Shown here piece by piece: positions 55,571 to 64,000 of a stretch of DNA of 64,000 nucleotides (positions within the stretch are counted from its first letter, which is position 1; every line of letters begins with the position of its first letter). The position numbers were made by a program, and so were the translations under genes. The DNA comes from Megaustenia siamemsis (lineage: Eukaryota; Mollusca; Gastropoda; Stylommatophora; Ariophantidae), in the NCBI GenBank assembly GCA_032433765.1, contig JAVIAB010000092.1:104569779-104633778 (forward strand). Direction: 5' to 3'. Under the pieces are notes generated by a model. That model was not told the DNA's origin and did no database searches. It saw only the letters and a program-made list of their open reading frames with translations.

Positions 55571-56900
55571 GCACCAGCTTTATTTGTGTGTGTGTCCATT
55601 TATGTTGATTAATTCTTGATTTTCTTTCTTTGAATGTTTCCTCGCATTCTTATAGCGCCCAAATCAATAAATCATCTGCACCCCACCTCCCCCCATTAAA
55701 TGTATGTTGCCACTTCAAGTAGGTCATTAATACACGACATGATCAAATGTGCAGGAAATAGTATTCCAGTCTGTGGGACTCCTGTTATTCTAACTAGTCT
55801 GCTCTTCTCACCTCAGAATGATACTCATATTCTCTTATTATGGAAAATACTCTTGATCTATTTCGACATGTCGTCTCTCATTTCCTTCTTGACTAATTTA
55901 AGCCTTCATCATTCATTCCAGATTTTATCGAAAGCTTTTGTGAAATGTAAGAAACTAACAGGTAGTTTGGATTTACTTTGGAAAACATCCTTTATTTAAA
56001 AATTAAAAAAAAAGTAAAGAGCCCCGTCACGCCAAGTGACGTATAGGGAATATAGTGTTAGTGACCATAATTTTTATAGACCTTCAGCATGTGATTTTTG
56101 GAGTAATGTGTTCGGTATTACACCTGTACCGCTTTACTTTCCCACAAAAAACCCCCGGTACCCATTTAAGGCTGGGTGAACCCGGAAGCCGTCAATCAGG
56201 ATCGAACCCGACCTCTTGTCCTTTGTAGCCCAGTTCACTAACTACTGAGCTATCGCGGCTCCCTATTTCTTTTTAGCAAGGTAATAATATGATCATCAGT
56301 GCTCCTGTTTTTCTGTAGCTCTACTGACAATCGTTCAGCAATTTATTTTGTTTCAGATGATTCATGCGTCTGCTGAACGCTCTCTCCCATTACTTTATCA
56401 AGGCAGCTTAATAATCGAATTGGACGATATTTGTCTATTTTTGGTTTTCCTTTTTTGAATGCGGATACTATTTCGTTCCTTTCTTCGGGAAATATTTCTT
56501 GTTTGGATGATTCATTGAAAATATCGTGTAACCTTGTTTTCTGATGTATATCATACCATTGAATCATTTGATTTTTATTCTGTCCGGTTCGGGAACTTGT
56601 ATTTGTTCATTTAGGTTATTTTATTGTTTGGTCCAGTTTAAACATTTGGAATGTTGATGTCATCGATTGAATCACCGGGCAAAGTTGTTGGGAAAAGTTT
56701 TACTTTCAAGTCTAACCTTGGTTAAATTAAGGATTACGTCAGTCTTTCCCCAAGTCATTTTATCTGCACATTCTTTTGCGCGATTTTCAGCAATAATATT
56801 AAGTGTTTTTTATTGTTTACAATCGTTTTTTTTTCAATAAAAAAGGCTTTCCAGGGCAACATCCCTTTCTTTAATAGCATTTGACTAGTTACCAACGTTT
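55571..56900 (-). pseudogene. Family E LINE reverse transcriptase (Jockey-like), split by SINE S5
   Basis: From high to low coordinates in minus-strand readings: ENRAKECADKMTW (about 56775), IFNESSKQEIFPEERNEI (about 56500), KIDKYRPIRLLSCLDKVMGE (about 56410), RSTDDHIITLLK (about 56290), then after the SINE LPVSFLHFTKAFDKIWNE (about 55930, palm region), RDDMSKWIKSIF-like and HNKRISIIL. These match the Jockey-type order (FPxxWK, YRPISLLSxLGKxxE, DxxKAFDxxW). Several stops. Confidence 0.7.
56011..56263 (-). mobile_element. tRNA-derived SINE (S5)
   Basis: Full-length minus copy from gggagccgcgatagctcag (right) to ctttactttttt (left), with more substitutions than S2 or S4. It interrupts the family E reverse transcriptase between RSTDDHI and the palm block. 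No convincing TSD was found. Confidence 0.9.
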
Positions 56901-57717
56901 GGTGGAGTCGTTTTTCAAAATTCATTGTTGTAATTTTCTCCTTCTAACTGGACCTAATATATTTTCTCTCCTATGTTATTCCGAATTATTTCTGGATATT
57001 GCTAGATGTGTATTCTTTGGTTTCAAAATTCACTAACCTAATAACAGTAAATTCGCTAAAGTTTTGTATGAGCTGTCCCCAGAGACAAGAACGGTAGCCA
57101 TGAATACACTCAGTCTGAAAAGTCACTGGTTACAGTGTCTCCCGTCCTGCTGTGAATGCTCAACCATAGCCAACTATAAATTTACTTAGACCTGCGGACA
57201 CAGAGGAAATCCCTGGAAAACTTCTAACTAGTGTGACGTTTTCAGCTCTGCGATCAGTGGTGGTTGTGGGTAGAGTGACGTCAGCCGTCTATAGCTCATA
57301 TTTCTGAAAACGTCACCACATTTGGAGGGTTTTTCGATTTTATTTTCTGCCCTCTGGCCTAAGTTAATCTATAGATGGTCGTATCTCTACCAAGCTGTAA
57401 ATGAGTATTGGCTTAAAAAAAATATTTGAGAAAGCGTGTACGTATTTTACTGATCTTTTTCTCAGAAACCATTAGAAAGATCCAGACATTTAAAATGACA
57501 CAATAAGGGGGAAAACATTAGCATGGATATTACTCCAAGCGGCATTATAAGAAAAACAATAACAGAAGAATTCTTAGAACTACTCGTCGCTTCAAACGCT
57601 TCTCTTCTTCTACTTCCTACAAACCAATGGGTCGTTGGGGACATTGCTGACAGACTTCATCAGCCTTCTCCAAATCTCGCTATCTTCAATCATTCTTTGG
57701 GACCTCTGCGAAACGCT
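56901..57717. other. Unassigned stretch
   Basis: Nothing recognised; short frames at 57462-57771 lack motifs. Confidence 0.4.
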
Positions 57718-58164
57718 TATCATCATCATCATCATCATCATCATCAGGTACGGGCCTACTGGCGTAGGTGATCATGTGTCTTCACAACTTTCGACAGTTC
57801 TTTATCATGTCTGTTGTTGACCTTCTGCCAAGCCATTGTCTTAAGCTGTCTGGTATTTTCTCTCTCTACTTCCCTCTATCACTTCGTCCCTCAATTTTTC
57901 CAGTTGTTACAATATATTCCAGTTGTTCTCTTCTCATTACATGGCCAAAAAATGATGATTGTTTCTCCCTAATATTGGAAATTAGCTCTCTTTTTGCTTT
58001 GACCTCTTTCAGAACATTTTCATTACTCTTCTTAGCTGTCCATGGTATTCTCAACATTCTTCTGTAAAACCACATTTCTACAGACTCCAGTGATTTTCTT
58101 TTCTGTTGTTATATTGTCCATGATTCACATCCATATGTTAAGAATGGCCCTACATACCATTTAG
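57718..58164 (-). mobile_element. Family B mini-LINE (B7)
   Basis: Clean (ATC)n at left (about 57718-57747), then the whole mini-LINE body. Minus frame: MWFYRRMLRIPWTAKKSNEN, then VKAKRELISNIREKQSSFFG, then HVMRREQLEYIV. Its 5' limit, agaatggccctacataccat, is the same as B2 and B4. It directly abuts family D copy D3. Confidence 0.85.
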
Positions 58165-58750
58165 AAACATTTAAACAATCTTATGAAATATAGTGATTCT
58201 GTTATTGCATGATATTGTAATTTAACCAACTTAATAAAGTATTTTGCTCTGGCATTTGTTTTCAAAAACATCCAGTTTATTTTCTATTTCTTTAGCTGTT
58301 CTCCAGCTCTCGCATGCATTAACAAGGGTAGATATACGTTTGATTTGAAAATCCTGAGGTTTTCTTTGTCTGCTTAGTAATTATCTTTGTCTGCTTAGTA
58401 ATTTTGATTTCCATATTTTATCAAGGTTTATGAAAGTCATTGCTGCCTTTGCTATTCTGATTCTAATTGCTTTCTTTGTGTCTGCTTGATCTATGCAGCT
58501 ACCAAGATATACAATGTGATCTACTTCTTAAGCTGCTTTTCCTTTCAGATATATTTTTTAAAAATGTTTGACGAATTTGATTTTTTCATTACTTTTGTCT
58601 TTTCTTATTTGATATCAAGTCCAAATTTCCAAGCCATTGATTACATGGCATATGTTTTTTCTTGTATCATGTTCACATTGCTATTTCATAAGAACTATGT
58701 CGTCCGCAAAATCAAGGTGATCCAAATGTTCATTCAGTTTCTGTGTGAAC
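58165..58750 (-). pseudogene. Family D LINE reverse transcriptase remnant (D3)
   Basis: From high to low coordinates in minus-strand readings: LDFADDIVL (FADD box, about 58710), GLEIW-type block, then a frame-broken region with intell-like IRIAKAAM-type remains (about 58450) and FKSNVYLPLLMHARAGE (about 58320). It aligns in order with D1 (6130-6510). A short duplicated block (ttgtctgcttagtaatt) occurs near 58370. Decayed by many stops. Confidence 0.65.
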
Positions 58751-58754
58751 TGTC

Positions 58755-58815
58755 CTTATTGCATGGCCAATAAATTATAATTGTTTTCTCCTGATATTAG
58801 CAGTAAATTGTATTT
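58755..58815 (-). mobile_element. Family B fragment (B8)
   Basis: ttgcatggccaataaattat and the next 40 bases match the catggccaaaaaatgatgat block of B7. Too short to judge ends. Confidence 0.4.
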
Positions 58816-59291
58816 TCCCCTTAGAACGCTAACCGTATACCGCACAACTAGACAAGCATGTCCATTTCAGGTGTTCTGTGTGTATGTACTTTTCTGTGTA
58901 TATCGCATCCATGTAATTGTGTCACTAGGGCACGCACTGACACTTCGATATCTTTGGTGGTCGAGAGTAACATTTAAATGACAACAAAACACTTGCTTTG
59001 CACGCGTGTCATACACGCCACGACTAGGAAGTCACGTTGCTCTTGTCAATGTGGATTCTTCGACATCTTATGTTATACGAACGATCACGAAAATTATACT
59101 CGATAGCAACTCACAACGTTTTTTTTTCTCTTACGGATGCCTCTAGAAGGAATGTTATTCGAAATCTTAATTATCTAGATCGTCGCTATGAAATTACCAT
59201 GATAGCATCTAAAGTATGTAAGTATTTTAACAAGTTCATAAAACTGTACAACTTGACAGTGGCTACAGGAATTGAATAACTACTTTTTAGG
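58816..59291. other. Unassigned stretch
   Basis: Short frames only; the target site of hAT2 lies at its right edge. Confidence 0.4.
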
Positions 59292-59299
59292 GTTGGCAG

Positions 59300-62295
59300 C
59301 AGTGGCGTATCCTGGGGTCTGAAAGAGAGCATGCAACTTTTAAATAATAATTTTCTACTCTCCCAGTTATTTGAAGTTCAGTTCTATTCTGCGGCTCTTT
59401 CTGCTAAAGTCCTCTGTTACTTTGTTATAAAAGTCATCATTGCCTTTCATCTCTACAAGAAGGTCTTTTTTAATTGACATCATTGATAGAGCAGAAAGAC
59501 GACATTGCCCCTGCGAGTTCCTTATGAAATTTGTAATGCGTTTTAATGCAGAAAACGAACGTTCCACTGAAGACGACGATGCAGGAATTGTCAATATTAA
59601 TTCACAAAGTTTATGAAGTTCTGGAAGACCACTGTGAAGTCCTTTGTTCAAAAGAAATCTATGAATGTCGGACACATACATTTCTTTAAAGTGTTGGGAT
59701 ACAAACATTGCCTTTAATTCAGATCTCAGTCTTACTATATCAAAATATTTCCCATATATTCCGTTCAGTTTGGAAAACTGCTCTTCTGGAAACTCTTTTG
59801 AAAATGTTACAAATTTCTTACAGTCAAAAATTTCAAGAAATGACAAATCTGACAGAGAATCAAACCGGCTTTGTAACTGGCAGTTTACCGTATCATGAAT
59901 TTCACAATACAGCCTTCTGTACTCATCCTTTGGGATAACTGAGGATTCTCGCTTTCTTCTCTTTGTTGGAGGACCACACTTGAACTCTATTTTGGCCCAA
60001 ATTGAATCAAAGCCAGTATTGCGCATTGTGAAGAATTTTTCTTTTAACTCAACTATCTCTCTAGAGCAATATGTGATGTCCAGTGAATTTGACTGAAGGA
60101 TATTAAATACAACATCTGTCATCGAAAAAATATCGGTGAACACAGTCAAAAGGAAATTGAATTCAAAATCTCCTAGGTTTGACAGAAATCCAACTGCTTC
60201 ATTAATTGTTGCGTGATCCCAATCACCAGGTCGTTCCAAAATGCATTCAAATAAATCTATTAATTCATTATGATATTCAGAAACAGTCTGTACTAAACGA
60301 CTGGAATAATTCCATCTGGTTGCCGCCAGCTTGGGAAACCGTTTTTTCACTATGGTGTCCAACAAATGTGTTCTCTTTGCTGAATGAGTAAAAAATGAAG
60401 CAAAACTGCTAAGTGACGAAAAGAATATTCTACACGCACTTATGCATGAGACAGCTTGAGACAGTACTAAATTAAGTTTGTGTGCATAGCATTGGATGAA
60501 TAATGCCTGAGAAACAACTTCCCTAACTCTCGTCTGCACACCATTCAATTGGCCTGCCATTACTGCTGCACCATCATAAGTTTGTGCTACTAGTTTTTCT
60601 CTACAGTCAAATTGATCAAGACTGTCTAAAGCCAGTTTTGACAATGCTTGTGCAGATCTGTCAGAGCTAACGTCATGAAAGCCAATAAATCTTTCGTAAA
60701 TATTACCATTATAAATATATCTAAAAACAACTGACAGCTGAGACAAGTTTGTTACATCAGAGGTCTCGTCAATTAGGATGGCGACAAATCTGGACGATTG
60801 AATCTGAAATTTCACTTCTGCAGTTATTACATTGTTCACACTTTGGATAAGATCGTTCTGTATTAATGGGGAAAGACCCGTGAATATATTTGACGTCATG
60901 AGATGCTGGCTGATGCAATCTGATGCAATTTTTCATCAAACTCTGCTAATAAATTTAAAGCTTCAATGTAGTTCCCACGATTAGTGGAATCACTCCCCTC
61001 GCTGTGACCACGAAAAGCTAATTCTTGTTTTCCGAAAAAACAAGTAACAGCAATTAACCTCTTTAGGATTTCTCGATTTTCTTTAACTGTTTCATTGTGT
61101 TTCATAATACTTTCTTTTTTCTGAAAATCCAATTGAACATCAATTCTGCTGGAGCCAAACACTTGTAACGCTATGCAAGCGTGAATATGACTTTCAGACT
61201 TTTCGTGTCTTGAAATAGCGTTATGTAAATTATTTAAATCAGAATACCCGCGTTGTCTGCTGTTCCAAGGCGAAGTGTCATTTACAAACAATATACATGG
61301 CCAGCAAAATAACTGACATAATGATTCCGAACCACAAAGCCAAACGACTTTCTTATATAAATCATTGTTAAATGAACGGACACATTTTGTTCCTTCTCGT
61401 TTCAAACTGCTTAACGCAGGAATCGGTCTGCCCTTTTTTACCAAGTCCAATTTTTCATTAAATGTTCGCGATTGAAACGGTCGCTCAAATAAATCTACAA
61501 CATCATTAATAGAATCAGCCATAATAACCACAGTAAACAAATATACTAAGTTTAGTAATTAACAATAGCAATACAACATGTTTCTGTACGAACACAAAAT
61601 ATTAAATATCAGCTGATTAAAATCACGTTTGAAGTTTTCAATTCTGAAGGTTTGAAATCGAAACCACATCGCTGTGTAAATGTGCGTGTGTGTTGAGTAA
61701 AATCACGTGACGTGTACCAAAAATTACCAGAAATGGTTTACTAAACAAGTGTGTGTGTAGGCATTCAAGATTATAATTGCTTGCATTGTTATCATTAGTT
61801 TAACATTCAAATAAAAGTACTAGAACATAGAAATTGCACTGTTTCACACCAGTAAATAAATGTTCATCAATCAATTTATTATTTGCCAGTGCTAAATTGT
61901 TATAATAGTGATTGAATCATAAAATGTATTTATTTTTTTTTCATCGCAAGCTTACTGTGGAGACACGGATTTAATAAAACACACACAGTATATCACTGCG
62001 CTTATATGTAAAGGGACTATTTTAACGAAAGCAACTTCAAAATTGCTTCAGAGCGGGCTAGTTCAACTATCATAAAAAACGATTGGACATATACAATTGT
62101 CTTTTAACGTCAGTGTTGCCAGCACTAATTTTTGGAAAAATTCAGATTTGTGAGAAAAACATTTTAAAATATATTTTTGAGCAATGCTGCAAGGGCTAAG
62201 TTTGGATGGGGGATAGATCACTGACTGGTTTATCATTTTCGCAACTCTTGAAGGCATGCAATGCTTGCCTTGCTTATATTAAGTATACGCCACTG
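59300..62295 (-). mobile_element. hAT DNA transposon, copy 2 (hAT2)
   Basis: 2,996 bp with the same 11-bp terminal repeats as copy 1 (cagtggcgtat and atacgccactg). A perfect 8-bp TSD, gttggcag, is at 59292-59299 and 62296-62303. It is inverted relative to hAT1 and nearly identical to it over the full length, including about 770 bp of 5' non-coding sequence. High identity implies recent activity of the family. Confidence 0.97.
59367..61522 (-). pseudogene. hAT2 transposase (one frameshift)
   Basis: From ATG 61522 (MADSINDVV) the first frame carries the zinc-finger region (LFCWPCILFV, then SRHEKSESHI) and ends early at 60896. The cause is about 13 inserted bases that duplicate attgcatcag near 60910-60930. 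The rest is open from 60899 to 59367 (510 codons). It includes LIDETSDVTNLS, the CYAHKLNLVLSQ block, the mid-domain absent from frame in copy 1 (FEFNFLLTVFTDIF) and the hATC block SVERSFSALKRITNF. Only this one disruptive lesion was seen, fewer than in hAT1. Confidence 0.93.
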
Positions 62296-62303
62296 GTTGG
62301 CAG

Positions 62304-62615
62304 ATTTAGATAACGTTATATATAGATTTTTGGAGAGCAAGGTTTGTACCCGTTATGACTTAATGATATTTCCATTGTTATTTATCCATTTCTGTACATG
62401 AACATGTAAGGCACAACTTCTGAACAACATACACGGTGGCACATAATCTTTTCTGTGCTTGCACTTAATTAAGACACATAATTTGTTACAGAAATGTATG
62501 AATTGCTAAGTTAGTTGACGAATAACCCACGATGTGCATCGAGCCTATCCATCCCATAAGTGTTGAAATCTCCTCTCCAATATGTCCTTCAGTGTGTGAA
62601 GTCTAACCACTCCAG
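62304..62615. other. Unassigned stretch
   Basis: Nothing recognised. Confidence 0.4.
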
Positions 62616-62917
62616 TTCTGTGTTATTTGTCTGCCTACTCATTTCTGTGTATTTTGCCTAACTACCCCTTTCTGAGTTATTTGTCTACCTACCACTTTCT
62701 GTGTTATTTGTCTACCTATTCTTTTCTGTGTTATTTGTCTGCCTACTTCTTTCTGTTTTATTTGTTTACTTACTCATTTCTGTGTTATTTGTCTGCCTAA
62801 TCCTTTCTGTGTTATTTGTCTACCTACCACTTTCTGTGTTATTTGTTTGCCTAATCCTTTCTGTGTTACTTGTCTGCCTACTTCTCTTTGTATTATTTGT
62901 CTACCTACTTCTTTCTG
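62616..62917. repeat. 27-bp minisatellite, left part
   Basis: Diverged units of tctgtgttatttgtctacct-type 27-mers. Units become more uniform to the right of SINE S6. Confidence 0.9.
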
Positions 62918-63184
62918 AGAGCCGCGATAGCTCAGTGGTTAGTGAACTGGACTACAAAGGACAAAAGGTAGGGTTCGATCCCAATCGACAGCTTCCGGTT
63001 CACCCAGCCTCTAATGGGTACTGGATTTTTTTTCTGGGAAAGTGAAGCGGCACGGGCGTAATACCGGCCACATTACCCCAAAAGTCATGTCCCGAAGTTC
63101 TGTCAAATTAATGGCCACTAACACCATATTCCTTATACTCCACTCGGCGTGACGGAGATACTTTACTTTTTTTTATTTTTTTGT
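62918..63184 (+). mobile_element. tRNA-derived SINE (S6)
   Basis: Full-length plus copy from gagccgcgatagctcag to the ctttacttttttt tail. A 12-bp TSD, tacttctttctg, is at 62906-62917 and 63185-63196; it is itself a piece of a minisatellite unit. It inserted into the array after the array had formed. Confidence 0.93.
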
Positions 63185-64000
63185 TACTTCTTTCTGTGTT
63201 ATTTGTCTACATATTCTTTTCTGTTTTATTTCTCTACCTACTCCTTTCTGTGTTATTTGTCTACCTATTCTTTTCTGTGTTATTTGTTTACCTACCACTT
63301 TCTGTGTTATTTGTGTTACCTACCACTGTCTGTGTTATTTGTCTACCTACCACTGTCTGTGTTATTTGTCTACCTACCACTTTCTGTGTTATTTGTGTTA
63401 CCTACCACTGTCTGTGTTATTTGTCTACCTACCACTTTCTGTGTTATTTGTGTTACCTACCACTGTCTGTGTTATTTGTCTACCTACCACTGTCTGTGTT
63501 ATTTGTCTACCTACCACTGTCTGTGTTATTTGTCTACCTACCACTTTCTGTGTTATTTGTCTACCTACCACTTTCTGTGTTATTTGTCTACCTACCACTG
63601 TCTGTGTTATTTGTCTACCTACCACTTTCTGTGTTATTTGTGTTACCTACCACTGTCTGTGTTATTTGTCTACCTACCACTTTCTGTGTTATTTGTATAC
63701 CTACCACTGTCTGTGTTATTTGTCTACCTACCACTGTCTGTGTTATTTGTCTACCTACCACTGTCTGTGTTATTTGTCTACCTACCACTGTCTGTGTTAT
63801 TTGTCTACCTACCACTGTCTGTGTTATTTGTCTACCTACCACTTTCTGTGTTATTTGTCTACCTACCACTGTCTGTGTTATTTGTCTACCTACCACTTTC
63901 TGTGTTATTTGTCTACCTACCACTGTCTGTGTTATTTGTGTTACCTACCACTGTCTGTGTTATATGTCTACCTACCACTTTCTGTGTTATTTGTGTTACC
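63185..64000. repeat. 27-bp minisatellite, right part (continues beyond window)
   Basis: About 30 units. Two binary variants recur: cactgtctg or cactttctg, and tgtctacctac or the one-base-longer tgtgttacctac. Because 27 is divisible by 3, minus-strand frames stay open (VGRQITQT repeats at 63425-63923) until a 28-bp unit shifts them. I treat those frames as artefacts. Confidence 0.95.

Noticed and set aside
63425..63923. Long minus-strand frames encoding VGRQITQT repeats
   Set aside because: They arise because the minisatellite period is 27 bp; 28-bp units break them, and no start or context supports a protein.
63185..64000. CRISPR-like look of 27-bp repeats
   Set aside because: Units are directly tandem with no spacers and lie in an animal genome.

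Overview
The window is animal nuclear DNA: AT-rich, full of dinucleotide microsatellites, tRNA-derived SINEs and APE-type LINEs with 9-16 bp target-site duplications (TSDs), plus cut-and-paste transposons. The mix suggests an invertebrate, perhaps a lophotrochozoan such as a mollusc, but the species cannot be fixed from sequence alone. No host protein-coding gene, rRNA, functional tRNA or CRISPR array was recognised. Nearly every recognisable coding segment belongs to a mobile element, and none of these is intact. || Layout. 0-5 kb: LINE 3' ends, a SINE with an extra tRNA-like module inside an (ATATT)n tract, and a piggyBac-like MITE split by an internally deleted LINE. 5-10.4 kb: three LINE remnants, two of them long (families D and A). 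10.4-16.5 kb: mostly unassigned, with a 68-bp tandem array, a mini-LINE and a second MITE. 16.5-20.7 kb: SINE, an outward-facing inverted pair of Penelope-like fragments with GIY-YIG remnants and hammerhead-like motifs, a LINE inside one arm, another LINE 3' end and another SINE. 24.4-29.8 kb: an old endonuclease-bearing LINE cut by three later insertions, one of which carries a 5' inversion (twin priming) inside a 14-bp TSD. 30-36.5 kb: a LINE (family A) split by a 3-kb hAT transposon. 36.6-50 kb: divergent SINE, mini-LINE, third MITE, Penelope-like end, LINE fragments and dispersed repeats. 50.4-52.5 kb: a structurally complete 2.1-kb IS630/Tc1/mariner-type element with 104-bp inverted repeats and an unusually long D-to-E spacing (about 83 residues, Sailor-like). 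52.8-58.8 kb: LINE remnants carrying two SINEs and a mini-LINE. 59.3-62.3 kb: a second, almost identical hAT copy in inverted orientation. 62.6-64 kb: a 27-bp minisatellite interrupted by a SINE and running off the window. || How the parts relate. The elements form a stratigraphy: TSDs and interrupted frames show which insertion came first. LINE reverse transcriptases (families A, B/X, C, D, E, F, G, J) probably supplied the machinery for their own truncated copies and for the SINEs. The hAT and Sailor-like copies keep their ends but have broken transposases, so they could move now only if an intact transposase exists elsewhere. Family letters are local labels used here, not published names.
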